Positions 17,903-28,154 of a stretch of 64,000 nucleotides of DNA are shown piece after piece. The position numbers were made by a program, and so were the translations under genes. Numbering within the stretch: the stretch's first letter is position 1; each line of letters opens with the position of its first letter. The notes beneath the pieces were generated by a model. That model was not told the origin of the DNA. It saw only the letters and a list, made by a program, of their open reading frames with translations, and ran no database searches. This stretch comes from Polynucleobacter yangtzensis (GTDB lineage: Bacteria > Pseudomonadota > Gammaproteobacteria > Burkholderiales > Burkholderiaceae): the NCBI RefSeq assembly GCF_001595965.1, contig NZ_LOJI01000035.1:133770-197769 (forward strand), written 5' to 3'.

Positions 17903-20900
17903 TTAAATAAGCGTCCGATGTAAGTTTTGCAATGAATAGACCTCGAGCGACTCTAACTTGCCATTTTGAGATGCCAATAAACCATCCATTACTGCGCGTG
18001 CCGCACTAATGGTTGTGTAGTAAGTCACGCCATTAGCCTGAGCACTGGTACGAATAGACCTAGAGTCAGCAATGGCAGTGCGGGTTTCATCCACAGTAGT
18101 GAATACCAAAGAAATTTCGCCATTCTTGATGAAATCAACAATGTGAGGACGTCCATCCTTGACCTTATTTACCACTCTTACAGGCAATCCAGCCGCTTCA
18201 ATTGCAGCGGCAGTACCCTTTGTAGCGACTATTGGGAAACCGAGCTGATGCAATAACTTGGCAACTTCAATCGCCTTTGGCTTATCGCTATCCTTTACAG
18301 TCAAAAGAACAGTTCCGCTCTTAGGTAGCTTAATGCCTGCACCCAATTGAGACTTGAACAAGGCCTCGCCAAAGGTTTTACCAACACCCATCACCTCACC
18401 AGTTGAGCGCATTTCTGGCCCAAGGATTGGATCGATACCAGGGAATTTATTAAATGGGAATACAGCTTCTTTCACAGAGAAGTATGGAGGTTTCACTTCA
18501 GCAGTAATGCCTTGCTGAGCAAGCGTTTGACCAACCATACAACGAGCAGCTATCTTAGCCAGTTGTAAACCAGTGGCTTTGGAAACGAAAGGCACGGTGC
18601 GGGAAGCGCGTGGATTTACTTCAAGAACATAGATAACATCATTGCCATCTACATTTTGTATAGCAAATTGAACGTTCATTAGACCAATAACATTCAATCC
18701 CTTGGCCATCGCTGCAGTTTGACGCTTAATTTCTTCTACCGTTTTATCGGATAAAGAATAAGGGGGCAAGGAACAGGCTGAGTCACCAGAGTGAACGCCG
18801 GCTTGTTCAATATGCTCCATAACGCCACCGATGAATACTTTTTCGCCATCACTAATACAGTCAACATCACACTCGATCGCATCATTTAAGAAGCGATCTA
18901 GCAAAACAGGAGAGTCATGGGAGACTTTGACAGCTTCTCGCATATAGCGCTCCAGGTCACGTCCATCATGAACGATCTCCATGGCACGACCACCCAAAAC
19001 ATAGGAAGGACGCACAACTAATGGATAACCAATTTCTTCAGCTAACTTGAGAGCCTCTTCTTCGGTACGCGCAGTGCGATTTGGTGGTTGACGTAAGCCC
19101 AAGTCTTGCAATAATTTTTGGAAGCGTTCACGATCTTCTGCGGCATCAATCATGTCAGGTGATGTGCCGATAATCGGAACGCCGTTACGTTCAAGATCCA
19201 ATGCCAGCTTCAAAGGAGTTTGACCGCCGTACTGGACGATGACGCCCTTTGGCTTTTCCTTGGCTACGATCTCAAGAACATCCTCAAGAGTTAATGGCTC
19301 AAAGTACAAGCGATCAGACGTGTCGTAATCAGTTGAAACTGTTTCAGGATTGCAGTTGACCATAATGGTTTCATAACCATCATCGCGCATAGCTAAGGCC
19401 GCATGTACACAGCAATAGTCAAACTCAATGCCTTGACCGATTCTATTCGGGCCACCACCCAGAACCATAATCTTGTCTTTATTGGTTGGGTTGGACTCGC
19501 ACTCGCCATGCTCAGCTTCATAGGTTGAATACAAATACGCAGTATTTGTTGAGAACTCAGCAGCGCAGGTATCCACACGTTTATAGACAGGGACCACCTT
19601 TAAGCGGTGACGTGCAGCACGAACCGAGGCAGCATCAATACCAAGTAACTTTGCTAAACGACGGTCAGAGAAGCCCTTCTGTTTCACAAAGCGTAGTTCT
19701 GGGGCAGTAAGACTGTCAATTTTGCGTTGCTTTAACTCAGCTTCAATCGTAATGAGCTCTTCGATTTGCTCTAAGAACCAAGGGTCAACTTTAGTTTCTG
19801 AATAAATCTCATCAAGACCCATGCCCATACGGAAAGCATCAGCCAAATACCAAATACGGTCTGGGCCCGGCTCATTAATTTCGTTAATGATGTCATCGAG
19901 ATCTGTAGACACTTCATCCAGACCATCGACACCGACTTCTAAGCCGCGCAACGCTTTTTGGAATGACTCTTGGAAGGTGCGGCCAATAGCCATCACTTCT
20001 CCAACAGATTTCATTTGAGTGGTTAAGCGTGAGTCTGCTTGCGGGAACTTCTCGAACGCGAAGCGTGGAATCTTTGTTACCACATAGTCGATTGATGGCT
20101 CAAAAGATGCTGGCGTAGCTCCGCCAGTAATGTCATTTTTAAGTTCGTCTAATGTGTATCCAACCGCTAATTTGGCTGCTATCTTTGCAATTGGGAAACC
20201 AGTTGCTTTGGAGGCCAATGCAGATGAACGCGAAACCCGTGGATTCATCTCAATGACAATCATGCGACCATCAACTGGGTTGATCGAGAACTGAACGTTT
20301 GATCCACCGGTGTCAACACCGATTTCTCGTAATACTGCAATCGATGCGTTACGCATGATTTGATATTCTTTATCAGTCAAAGTTTGCGCAGGAGCAACGG
20401 TAATGGAGTCACCCGTATGAACTCCCATTGGGTCTAAGTTTTCAATCGAGCAAACAATGATGCAGTTGTCATTGCGATCGCGCACTACTTCCATTTCAAA
20501 CTCTTTCCAACCAAGCAAAGATTCTTCAATAAGAAGTTCGCGAGTTGGGGATAAATCGAGACCGCGTTTGCAAATCTCTTCAAATTCTTCGCGGTTATAA
20601 GCAATACCGCCACCAGATCCACCCATGGTGAATGATGGGCGAATAACAACCGGGAATCCTGAGCTACCTGTTTCCTGTTGTATACGCTGTTGCACTTCGT
20701 GCGCTTCGTCCATCGAGTGCGCAATACCAGACTTGGCAGAGCCTAGACCAATCTTGGTCATGGCCTCTTTAAATTTCTGACGATCTTCCGCTTTGTCAAT
20801 CGCTTCAGGAGATGCCCCAATAAGCTCGCATCCGTATTTTTCTAACACGCCATGACGATGCAGATCTAATGCGCAGTTCAGTGCTGTTTGACCACCCATC

Positions 20901-21166
20901 GTTGGCAATATCGCATCTGGTTTTTCAGTGGCAATAATGCGCTCTACCACTTCCCAAGTAATCGGCTCAATGTAAGTGACATCAGCCATTTCAGGATCTG
21001 TCATGATGGTCGCAGGATTACTGTTTACCAATATGACTTTGTAACCCTCGTCACGCAGCGCTTTACATGCTTGCGCGCCAGAATAGTCAAATTCACAAGC
21101 CTGACCAATCACGATCGGTCCTGCACCAATAATCAGAATGCTCTTAATGTCGCTACGCTTAGGCAT
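17903..21166 (-). CDS. carB: Carbamoyl-phosphate synthase large subunit
   Basis: CarB makes carbamoyl phosphate from bicarbonate, ammonia (tunnelled from CarA) and two ATP, feeding arginine and pyrimidine synthesis. The 1087-residue protein has the family duplication: two ATP-grasp synthetase units, marked by [19 protein letters not shown] near residue 170 and [17 protein letters not shown] near residue 720. An oligomerisation domain lies between them, and a C-terminal MGS-like allosteric domain follows (about residue 950 on). It begins [20 protein letters not shown], the expected start. Its ATG overlaps the carA stop by one base, coupling production of the two subunits. Confidence 0.98.
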   Translation of the reverse strand: MPKRSDIKSILIIGAGPIVIGQACEFDYSGAQACKALRDEGYKVILVNSNPATIMTDPEMADVTYIEPITWEVVERIIATEKPDAILPTMGGQTALNCALDLHRHGVLEKYGCELIGASPEAIDKAEDRQKFKEAMTKIGLGSAKSGIAHSMDEAHEVQQRIQQETGSSGFPVVIRPSFTMGGSGGGIAYNREEFEEICKRGLDLSPTRELLIEESLLGWKEFEMEVVRDRNDNCIIVCSIENLDPMGVHTGDSITVAPAQTLTDKEYQIMRNASIAVLREIGVDTGGSNVQFSINPVDGRMIVIEMNPRVSRSSALASKATGFPIAKIAAKLAVGYTLDELKNDITGGATPASFEPSIDYVVTKIPRFAFEKFPQADSRLTTQMKSVGEVMAIGRTFQESFQKALRGLEVGVDGLDEVSTDLDDIINEINEPGPDRIWYLADAFRMGMGLDEIYSETKVDPWFLEQIEELITIEAELKQRKIDSLTAPELRFVKQKGFSDRRLAKLLGIDAASVRAARHRLKVVPVYKRVDTCAAEFSTNTAYLYSTYEAEHGECESNPTNKDKIMVLGGGPNRIGQGIEFDYCCVHAALAMRDDGYETIMVNCNPETVSTDYDTSDRLYFEPLTLEDVLEIVAKEKPKGVIVQYGGQTPLKLALDLERNGVPIIGTSPDMIDAAEDRERFQKLLQDLGLRQPPNRTARTEEEALKLAEEIGYPLVVRPSYVLGGRAMEIVHDGRDLERYMREAVKVSHDSPVLLDRFLNDAIECDVDCISDGEKVFIGGVMEHIEQAGVHSGDSACSLPPYSLSDKTVEEIKRQTAAMAKGLNVIGLMNVQFAIQNVDGNDVIYVLEVNPRASRTVPFVSKATGLQLAKIAARCMVGQTLAQQGITAEVKPPYFSVKEAVFPFNKFPGIDPILGPEMRSTGEVMGVGKTFGEALFKSQLGAGIKLPKSGTVLLTVKDSDKPKAIEVAKLLHQLGFPIVATKGTAAAIEAAGLPVRVVNKVKDGRPHIVDFIKNGEISLVFTTVDETRTAIADSRSIRTSAQANGVTYYTTISAARAVMDGLLASQNGKLESLEVYSLQNLHRTLI

Positions 21167-22362
21167 TATTTGCCCTCCTTCTTGCTGGCAGCATTCATGA
21201 GCTCCACAAAACGATCAAATAAATAGGCAATGTCATGAGGTCCAGGCGAGGCTTCAGGATGTCCTTGGAAACACAGTGCCGGCTTATCCTTCCAAGCCAA
21301 ACCTTGTAAAGAACCATCAAACAAAGAAACATGAGTTACACGAATATTGTCTGGCAATGTATTGGCATCAACTGCAAAACCATGGTTCTGAGAAGTAATT
21401 GCCACACGACCAGTATCCAAATCTTTCACTGGGTGGTTTGCGCCATGGTGACCAAACTTCATCTTCAACGTTTTTGCACCAGCAGCAAGACCCATAATTT
21501 GATGGCCTAAGCAGATACCAAAAGTTGGAACACCTTTTTCGATGATTTCTTTTGCCGCAGTAATTGCGTAATCACATGGACCGGGATCTCCAGGGCCATT
21601 CGAAAAGAAGACGCCATCAGGGTTCATAGCCAATACTTCAGCTGCACTAGTTTGTGCTGGCACTACCGTCAATTGACAGCCACGCTCAGCAAGCATGCGA
21701 AGAATATTGCGCTTCACACCAAAGTCATAAGCAACAACTTTCTTAACTGGCTTGCTTGTATCTAGGCCTCTATATGCAGGCTTGCCATTAGGACCGTGCA
21801 GATCCCATTCAGCTTCACGCCACTCATAAGACTTATTAGTTGTAACTACTTTAGCTAGATCTAACCCAGACATACCAGGGAAAGCCCTAGCAAGTTCAAG
21901 AGCTTTCTTACCCAAAGCCTCATAATCATCACCCAACTTGCCAGCAACGATTGCGCCTGATTGAGCGCCTTTGTCGCGCAAAATTCTGGTGAGCTTGCGA
22001 GTATCGATTCCAGCAATTCCTAAAACACCGGCTTTAGTGAGGTAGCTATCTAGAGAGTCTTCGGAGCGGAAGTTAGATACGCGTTTTGGGAGGTCTTTAA
22101 TGACTAATCCCGCTGAATGGATTTGATCGGATTCTGCATCCTGAGCGTTCACGCCGACGTTACCAATGTGTGGGTAAGTCAAAGTAACAATTTGCCGTGA
22201 ATAGCTAGGATCAGTAATGATCTCTTGATATCCAGTCAACGCTGTATTGAAAACAACTTCGCCGGTAGTTTCGCCTGGGGCGCCAATACTGAATCCGGGA
22301 AATAAGGTGCCGTCGGCTAAGGCCAACACGGCTGGGGGAAAAGAAGGAAGCAAGGGTGACAA
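21166..22362 (-). CDS. carA: Carbamoyl-phosphate synthase small (glutaminase) subunit
   Basis: CarA hydrolyses glutamine and passes ammonia to CarB. In 398 residues the N-terminal domain contains [13 protein letters not shown] and [20 protein letters not shown]. The C-terminal class-I glutaminase has the nucleophile [10 protein letters not shown] near residue 285 and the His/Glu pair in [12 protein letters not shown]. The start is a TTG at 22362, preceded by GGAG six bases away; the first in-frame ATG would truncate conserved sequence. The upstream spacer of 236 bp holds a candidate promoter and the prpE terminator, so carA heads its own operon with carB. Confidence 0.96.
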   Translation of the reverse strand: MSPLLPSFPPAVLALADGTLFPGFSIGAPGETTGEVVFNTALTGYQEIITDPSYSRQIVTLTYPHIGNVGVNAQDAESDQIHSAGLVIKDLPKRVSNFRSEDSLDSYLTKAGVLGIAGIDTRKLTRILRDKGAQSGAIVAGKLGDDYEALGKKALELARAFPGMSGLDLAKVVTTNKSYEWREAEWDLHGPNGKPAYRGLDTSKPVKKVVAYDFGVKRNILRMLAERGCQLTVVPAQTSAAEVLAMNPDGVFFSNGPGDPGPCDYAITAAKEIIEKGVPTFGICLGHQIMGLAAGAKTLKMKFGHHGANHPVKDLDTGRVAITSQNHGFAVDANTLPDNIRVTHVSLFDGSLQGLAWKDKPALCFQGHPEASPGPHDIAYLFDRFVELMNAASKKEGK

Positions 22363-22484
22363 ACCATCTCCAGTCCCTGCTCCATCCGACGCTCAAAACC
22401 CTCAAAAAGACCAACCCGAGGATGTTTTTGCGGGAGGTGAGTGTCTTTAAGCGCTAGGGTATTTAATTAGTTTCGAACCTTGCA

Positions 22485-22493
22485 ATCATACCA
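22485..22493 (-). promoter_or_regulatory. Candidate extended -10 element upstream of carA
   Basis: On the minus strand the sequence TGGTATGAT matches an extended -10 (TGn plus TATGAT) about 120 bp before the carA start. A poor -35 (TTCAAG, 19 bp away) would be tolerated with an extended -10. No arginine or pyrimidine operator was recognised. Pattern only. Confidence 0.35.
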
Positions 22494-22542
22494 TTTCTGC
22501 TCGTAAACCCTTGAATATCCAGTCAAATGGGGCTTACAAAGG

Positions 22543-22580
22543 AAAAAGCCCCTCCAACCTGATGGCTGGCGGAGCTTTTT
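22543..22580 (-). terminator. Intrinsic terminator after prpE
   Basis: Read on the minus strand, AAAAAGCTCC...GGGGCTTTTT closes a stem interrupted by small mismatches, with the inner pair CCAGCC/GGTTGG and a 4-base loop, followed by T5. It lies just beyond the prpE stop at 22599 and separates it from carA. Confidence 0.82.
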
Positions 22581-22598
22581 GGCCAAGATTAAGGGTTT

Positions 22599-24482
22599 TT
22601 AAGCCTTAGCGCTTTGCTCAATGATGGTCTTAATTTGAGCCAATACAGTCTGGTCGTCCATGGTGCTGATATCACCAGGATCGCGACCCTCGGCAACGGC
22701 CTGGAGCGCGCGGCGCACAATCTTGCCTGAACGCGTTTTTGGCAGTGCCGTGACAATGTAAACACGACCTGGGCGAGCAATAGCGCCCAGAGTTGTATCT
22801 ACAGTTTTCATGCATTCCGCTTCTAAGGTAGCGGTATTTGAGGCGTCCTTAGGGATCACGAAAGCAATCGCAGCCTGACCTTTAAGCTTGTCCTCAATAC
22901 CTACTACTGCTACCTCTGAAATATTGGGATGGCTAGAAATGCTCTCTTCAATTTCGCGAGTACCCAAACGATGTCCGGCAACGTTAATCACGTCATCTGT
23001 TCGACCAAGAATGAAGAAGTAACCATCCTTGTCTTTGATACCCCAGTCAAAGGTCGAATAAATTAACTTGCCTGGAATAGTTTCCCAATAGGTGCTGACA
23101 AAACGCTTATCGTCACCCCAAACCGTTTGCATACAGCCTGGAGGCAATGGCCCTTCGATGGCGATAACCCCTTTTTGATCTGGACCCAACTCTTCAGATG
23201 TAGCGTCATCAAGCAACTTCATGTTGTAGCCAAATGATGGCACACCTGGTGAGCCAAATTTATGCGGCATCACTTCTACGCCACGTTGAATTGCCAGCAT
23301 CGGCCAGCCAGTCTCTGTTTGCCAGTAGTTATCGACAATCGGCTTATTAATAGCGCCATGAATCCAACTTGCAGTTGGCTCATCCAAAGGCTCGCCGGCC
23401 AAAAACAATGCACGTAATTTAGAAAGATCATGTTTAGTCAAGAATGAAGGATCTTGTTTCTTGAGCACACGAACTGCTGTTGGCGCAGAGAACATGACAG
23501 AAACTTTATATTTATCTACCAGCTCCCACCAGATACCAGCATCAGGACGCAAAGGTGTGCCCTCATACATGATTGTGGCCATACCTGAAAGTAATGGCGC
23601 ATAAATGATGTAGCTATGACCAACCACCCAGCCAATGTCTGAGGTGCAGAACATTGTCTCGCCTGGATTGCCAGTGAAAATATGCTTCATCGAAGCAGCG
23701 AGCGCAACAGCATAACCACCGGTATCGCGTTGCACGCCTTTTGGTTTTCCTGTCGTGCCGGATGTATACAAAATATAGGAGGGATGTGTAGCATCAACCC
23801 ACTCAACTGGAACGACATCGTGGAGGTGCTTTTGACGCTCAGTTGCATAATCCAGATCTCGTCCAGCAACAGTCGTGAACTCAGTTAAGCCACGGTTCAC
23901 AATCAACACTTTTGCTGGTTTGTATTCAGCTAAAGTAATTGCCTCGTCCAACAATGGCTTGTAAGGAACTGCTTTACCACCGCGAGCACCTGCTTCTGCA
24001 GTAACGATAAGCTTTGGTTTTGCATCGTCAATTCGCGAAGCAAGGCTGTGTGATGCGAAGCCGCCAAATACAACAGAGTGAATTGCGCCAATACGAGCGC
24101 AGGCCAACATTGCAAAACATGCTTCAGCAATCATTGGCATATAAATGAGCACACGATCGCCCTTTTGAATGCCGTTTGCTTTATAGATTGCAGCCATACG
24201 ATTAACTTCTTCGTATAACTCTTTAAATGTGTAAGTTTTCTCTTGATTGGTTTCTGTTGAAACGGCAACCAGAGCGATTTGATCCGGGCGATCTTTGAGG
24301 TGGCGATCTACTGCGTTGTAGCAAAGATTCGTAAGTCCACCCTCAAACCATTTTGCAAATGGCGGGTTGTTGTAGTTCAGAACCTTATCGAATGGCTTTT
24401 CCCAGTGAATTAACTGCGCTTGCTCACCCCAAAATCCGTCTGGGTCTTTAATTGAGCGTTCGTGGTGTGCTTTATAGGACAT
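22599..24482 (-). CDS. prpE: Propionate--CoA ligase
   Basis: An acyl-CoA synthetase of the ANL superfamily, 627 residues, aligning along its whole length with PrpE rather than acetyl-CoA synthetase. Shared features are NPPFAKWFEGGLTNLCYNA near residue 40, the AMP-binding loop YTSGTTGKPKGVQRDTGGY near residue 245 and the late DDVINVAGHRLGTREIEES. The C-terminal PKTRSGKIVRR contains the catalytic, acetylatable lysine. It activates propionate to propionyl-CoA. The track's TTG start is replaced by the ATG at 24482, which has AGG six bases before it. No prpBCD genes are adjacent; the mmsA gene elsewhere in the window is another propionyl-CoA source. Confidence 0.92.
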   Translation of the reverse strand: MSYKAHHERSIKDPDGFWGEQAQLIHWEKPFDKVLNYNNPPFAKWFEGGLTNLCYNAVDRHLKDRPDQIALVAVSTETNQEKTYTFKELYEEVNRMAAIYKANGIQKGDRVLIYMPMIAEACFAMLACARIGAIHSVVFGGFASHSLASRIDDAKPKLIVTAEAGARGGKAVPYKPLLDEAITLAEYKPAKVLIVNRGLTEFTTVAGRDLDYATERQKHLHDVVPVEWVDATHPSYILYTSGTTGKPKGVQRDTGGYAVALAASMKHIFTGNPGETMFCTSDIGWVVGHSYIIYAPLLSGMATIMYEGTPLRPDAGIWWELVDKYKVSVMFSAPTAVRVLKKQDPSFLTKHDLSKLRALFLAGEPLDEPTASWIHGAINKPIVDNYWQTETGWPMLAIQRGVEVMPHKFGSPGVPSFGYNMKLLDDATSEELGPDQKGVIAIEGPLPPGCMQTVWGDDKRFVSTYWETIPGKLIYSTFDWGIKDKDGYFFILGRTDDVINVAGHRLGTREIEESISSHPNISEVAVVGIEDKLKGQAAIAFVIPKDASNTATLEAECMKTVDTTLGAIARPGRVYIVTALPKTRSGKIVRRALQAVAEGRDPGDISTMDDQTVLAQIKTIIEQSAKA

Positions 24483-24515
24483 GGTCAACCTGATTTCTTT
24501 AAAAAGTTACTGAAA

Positions 24516-25949
24516 TTACTGGCTTTTGCTCGCCCCTTTGCTGCCGTTATTACTGCTGGAAGAGGCTGAGCTGCCATTTTTCGCAGATTTTGCAAGCCCT
24601 GTCGATGCGGATTTATGCTGAGATGCAGCATTTTTTTCAGAAGAATTACCCTTAGAGGCTGTTTTTCCTGTTGTTTTGCTTGTTGTAGCAGGGGCGCACT
24701 TTGCTGTCTTGGCACCTTTCGCATTATTTGCCGGTTTTGAGCACTTAGGTGCAGGGGGCGCAGGCTTCTCTAAGCTTAAGCTGGCATTTTCTGCCATGGC
24801 GGTCGATACATCTCCAGGACGGCGATTAGTTTTAGGAATCAATACCGTAGACCCTGAACGTATTCTCATTCCCCGCGGTATGCCGTTCACTTCTCTTAGG
24901 GTGTCTACATCTACGCCCAAGGTTTTCGCCGCTTGATCCACGCTCTCAGTCCTAGAGACTTGAACAGCCGTCCATGAAGAAAGCGGTTTGTCGTATTGCT
25001 TCAAGTTAGCCTGAAAGATTTCAGCATGAGCAAATGGCAAGAGGATTTGCTGATTTGCATTACTCAGAATGACTGGTTTGTTAAATGAGGGATTGAGACT
25101 ATGAAATTCATCCGAAGGAATTTCAGCCAATTTAATTACCAGGGCTACGTCAATATCACTCCCTACATCTACTGCAACAAAGTATGGATGGTTTTCAAGG
25201 TCAGGTAACACAATGCCATACGCTTGTGGATCCAAAACAATTTGGCGATATGCCATTAACTTTGGAACATAATTTCGTGTTTCACGAGGCAAGGTCAGAC
25301 TCTCATAATCTGTTGGTAATCCGGCTGCAGCATTACGCTTCTGTGCTTTTGCAATATTCCCGGCGCCCCAGTTATATGCAGCCAATGCAAGCTCCCAGCT
25401 ACCAAATTGGTTATGCAAGCGCTGCAAGTAATCTAATGCTGCATCGGTTGATTGAACTACATCTCGCCGCTCATCCCTAAATACGTTTTGCGTTAAGCGA
25501 AAATCTTTACCGGTGGCTGGCATAAATTGCCATAAGCCCACCGCTTTTGCGCTTGACTTAGCGTGCGTAACAAATGCGCTCTCCACAAATGGGAGCAACG
25601 CAATCTCAGTTGGCATATTTCGTGCATTGACTTCTTGAACAATGTAAAACAAATAGCGCGAAGACCGTGTCATTGAACGATTAACGTAATCAGGTCTAGC
25701 AGCGAGCCAGCGGACTTGCTCAATTTCTAATGGAGTATTCATGGGCTCCATTTGGAAGCCATCACGTATGCGTATCCATAAGTTATCCGAAGGCGCGTAT
25801 ATCTTGCTGACCGATTGGTTTTTTAGGTTTACGCGAGTAGCTTTAGACGATTTTGGATTGGCCTTTGTTGGGGTGTCAGATGACCAATCTCCGGTGCCAG
25901 CACAGCCACTTAAGAAAGCAACAATCAATGCTGCATAAAGCATGCGCAT
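24516..25949 (-). CDS. Membrane-bound lytic murein transglycosylase (MltD-like) with LysM
   Basis: A lipoprotein (lipobox LSGC about 15 residues from the chosen start) that cleaves peptidoglycan to 1,6-anhydro products. The SLT domain holds the catalytic glutamate in LPFVESAF near residue 120, then AKAVGLWQFMPATGKDF and LALAAYNWGAGN. One LysM peptidoglycan-binding motif (SVDQAAKTLGVDVDTLREVN) stands near residue 340. The last 80 residues are a low-complexity Lys/Ser/Ala/Asn tail. The track start is a TTG at 25967; the ATG at 25949 is preferred because it overlaps the gloB stop as TGATG, implying coupling. It ends about 30 bp from the prpE start. Confidence 0.88.
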   Translation of the reverse strand: MRMLYAALIVAFLSGCAGTGDWSSDTPTKANPKSSKATRVNLKNQSVSKIYAPSDNLWIRIRDGFQMEPMNTPLEIEQVRWLAARPDYVNRSMTRSSRYLFYIVQEVNARNMPTEIALLPFVESAFVTHAKSSAKAVGLWQFMPATGKDFRLTQNVFRDERRDVVQSTDAALDYLQRLHNQFGSWELALAAYNWGAGNIAKAQKRNAAAGLPTDYESLTLPRETRNYVPKLMAYRQIVLDPQAYGIVLPDLENHPYFVAVDVGSDIDVALVIKLAEIPSDEFHSLNPSFNKPVILSNANQQILLPFAHAEIFQANLKQYDKPLSSWTAVQVSRTESVDQAAKTLGVDVDTLREVNGIPRGMRIRSGSTVLIPKTNRRPGDVSTAMAENASLSLEKPAPPAPKCSKPANNAKGAKTAKCAPATTSKTTGKTASKGNSSEKNAASQHKSASTGLAKSAKNGSSASSSSNNGSKGASKSQ

Positions 25950-26758
25950 CAGAAGCGATCTTTCCAAGCGCGGATAACTGCTAAGACGTGAGCGGGGCTT
26001 GGCAGCTCCGCCTGCCCTGAAACCTCTTTTGCCATTGCAATGACTTCAGGCTGATCGCAGCGCATAAAGGGGTTAACTTGCAGCTCTTGACCGATCGTAG
26101 TGGGAAGCGTAGGCACCCCCTGCTCTCGTAAAGATTTCGCCTGCTCTGCCCATGCAACTAAATTATGGTTATTAGGTTCAACAGCCAATGCAAAGCGAAT
26201 ATTAGATAAGGTGTATTCGTGCGTACAGTAAACCAAAGTATTTTTTGGCAACGCAGCAAACTTACTTAACGATTCACTCATCTGAGTAGGTGTGCCCTCA
26301 AACAATCTTCCGCAACCAGAGGCAAATAAAGTATCCCCACAGAACAACATAGGCTCTACAACGTTAGCCTGCATATTGGCAAAATAGGCAATATGGCTCA
26401 GGGTATGGCCCGGAACTTCAAATACTTTCAAGCTAATTCGTGGAGAAGCAATTTCAATTTTGTCGTCTTGCATTGCAACCACAGTTCGACCGGGAATGTT
26501 ATCCCCCACTGGCCCGTAGACAGGAATATGGGGTCCTAACTTTCCCAATAAGGACAGAATTCCTCCCGTATGGTCAGCATGGTGATGCGTAATTAAGATT
26601 CCCTTGAGAGCTAATTTATTTGCCTTTAGAAATTCAAGGGTCGGATCAGCATCCCCCGGATCGACAACCAATGCATTGCTACCATCGTGAATGCACCAAA
26701 TGTAGTTATCATCAAAGGCCGGTATGGGCCAGACTTGCAATAAAGTATTCTTATCCAT
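25949..26758 (-). CDS. gloB: Hydroxyacylglutathione hydrolase (glyoxalase II)
   Basis: GloB hydrolyses S-lactoylglutathione to lactate and glutathione, completing methylglyoxal detoxification. The track start at 26938 runs into the divergent gene, so the ATG at 26758 is used; the protein then begins MDKNTLLQVWPIPAFDDNYI, the family N-terminus, and has 269 residues. The binuclear metal site is given by ITHHHADHTGG near residue 57, then VPGHTLSHIAYF, the aspartate in LFCGDTLFASGCGR and the final histidine in YCTHEYT. It is divergent from a YafS-like methyltransferase 6 bp away and overlaps the transglycosylase gene downstream. Confidence 0.95.
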   Translation of the reverse strand: MDKNTLLQVWPIPAFDDNYIWCIHDGSNALVVDPGDADPTLEFLKANKLALKGILITHHHADHTGGILSLLGKLGPHIPVYGPVGDNIPGRTVVAMQDDKIEIASPRISLKVFEVPGHTLSHIAYFANMQANVVEPMLFCGDTLFASGCGRLFEGTPTQMSESLSKFAALPKNTLVYCTHEYTLSNIRFALAVEPNNHNLVAWAEQAKSLREQGVPTLPTTIGQELQVNPFMRCDQPEVIAMAKEVSGQAELPSPAHVLAVIRAWKDRF

Positions 26759-26764
26759 GTACTC

Positions 26765-27583
26765 ATGATACCAACCCCTCCCATCCCCTCTCAGATGCCT
26801 GCACCCCCATGGAGCTCTTGGGAAAAGTGGCTCCAATCTCCGCCAGGTCGCTATGTGCTTAATTGGGAGCAGCAATGCTTTGATCAAATCGTTGCCGATG
26901 TCTTTGGGTTTCATGCTGTCCAAATTGGCTTGCCACAAATAAACACGCTTAGCGAGAATCGGATGCCACTACATGCGCTCCTGATTCATTCAAACGACAA
27001 CCGTACCCTTGCTGGTCGCTTTGACTGGCATTTAATTGAAGCCAACTCTACTGAACTCCCTTTTGCTAGCGAGAGCCTTGATTTAATAGTTCTGCCTCAT
27101 GTTTTGGAATTTGCATCTGATCCCCATCAGATACTTCGAGAAGTAGATCGAGTGCTACGACCAGAAGGTCGCCTAATCATCTCCGGCTTTAATCCAGCTA
27201 GCCTGTGGGGCGCTCGACAATATCTCAGTAGATTGATAGGAACACCTTATCTTCCAAGGGATGGTCAATTCATCAGCCTCATTCGCATTAAAGATTGGCT
27301 TGAGCTTCTCAATTTCTCTCTCGATCGCGGCCACTTTGGATGTTACAAATTTCCCCTACAGGGCGAAGCTGTTATGGGTAAGATGAATTTCCTTGAAAAA
27401 ATGGGGAATCGTTGGTGGCCAATATTTGGGGCAGTTTTCCTGGTTTCAGCTATCAAGCGCCAACAAGGAATGCGCCTCATCGGCCCAGCTTCTCTAGTCC
27501 GAATTCCGGCAATTAAGCAACTAAGCCCCGCTGCGGAGCGAAGTAATCTGCAAAAACGTCTTAAGAGAAACAATAACCAGTAA
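26765..27583 (+). CDS. YafS-like SAM-dependent methyltransferase
   Basis: A class-I methyltransferase-like protein of 272 residues. The central part has the family pattern FDWHLIEANSTELPFASESLDLIVLPHVLEF near residues 90-120, with the post-IV motif VLRPEGRLIISGFNP, as in Methyltransf_11 proteins. A classical glycine-rich motif I is not obvious, as in E. coli YafS, which occupies the same place between gloB and rnhA. The substrate is unknown. The N-terminus is uncertain: the ATG at 26765 is only 6 bp from gloB, and the ATG at 26795 is possible. Confidence 0.82.
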   Translation: MIPTPPIPSQMPAPPWSSWEKWLQSPPGRYVLNWEQQCFDQIVADVFGFHAVQIGLPQINTLSENRMPLHALLIHSNDNRTLAGRFDWHLIEANSTELPFASESLDLIVLPHVLEFASDPHQILREVDRVLRPEGRLIISGFNPASLWGARQYLSRLIGTPYLPRDGQFISLIRIKDWLELLNFSLDRGHFGCYKFPLQGEAVMGKMNFLEKMGNRWWPIFGAVFLVSAIKRQQGMRLIGPASLVRIPAIKQLSPAAERSNLQKRLKRNNNQ

Positions 27584-27592
27584 ATTATTGCT

Positions 27593-28045
27593 ATGCCGCA
27601 TACCAAACATCCCCATATCGTGATCTATACCGATGGAGCCTGCAAAGGGAACCCTGGACCCGGTGGTTGGGGGGCTGTTTTGCGTTCAGGAGGGCACGAA
27701 AAACATATCCATGGCGGCGAAAAACTCACAACTAATAACCGCATGGAAATTTGTGCGGTTATTTTTGCCCTAAAGGCTTTAAAACAACGCAGTACGGTCG
27801 AGCTTTGGACTGATTCCCAATACGTCCAAAAAGGGGTTACAGAGTGGCTGGAAGGTTGGAAAAGGCGTGGTTGGAAAACAGCTAGTAAGGATCCCGTCAA
27901 AAATGCAGATCTTTGGCAGGAGCTAGACTCCCTGCTCCCAAGCCATGACATCTCCTGGCACTGGGTAAGAGGTCATAACGGCCACCCTGGGAATGAGCTG
28001 GCAGACCAATTGGCCAATAAAGGCGTCGAAGAATTTCTACCCTAG
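27593..28045 (+). CDS. rnhA: Ribonuclease HI
   Basis: RNase HI cuts the RNA strand of RNA-DNA hybrids, removing R-loops and primers. The 150-residue protein has the four acidic residues of the two-metal site: D in [17 protein letters not shown] in [10 protein letters not shown] in [10 protein letters not shown], and the last in [11 protein letters not shown], with the basic handle [11 protein letters not shown] between. Length is normal. It follows the methyltransferase by 9 bp. An inverted repeat spans its stop codon (28024-28062). Confidence 0.97.
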   Translation: MPHTKHPHIVIYTDGACKGNPGPGGWGAVLRSGGHEKHIHGGEKLTTNNRMEICAVIFALKALKQRSTVELWTDSQYVQKGVTEWLEGWKRRGWKTASKDPVKNADLWQELDSLLPSHDISWHWVRGHNGHPGNELADQLANKGVEEFLP

Positions 28046-28154
28046 GCCAACGTCCTTCGACGACCACCTTTTAAGGCATCTTATGAGAGAATGGTCCTGC
28101 TTTAAATAGCCCAGAAACAGCATATAAACCCTAGAAAACCAAAAAAACGAGTCT

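Noticed and set aside
19486-19710. Plus-strand ORFs within carB, prpE and the nuo genes
   Set aside because: They are antisense or out-of-frame shadows of strongly conserved genes, with no independent support.
26759-26938. N-terminal extension of gloB in the ORF track
   Set aside because: The extra 60 residues lie antisense to the YafS-like gene and precede the conserved glyoxalase II start.
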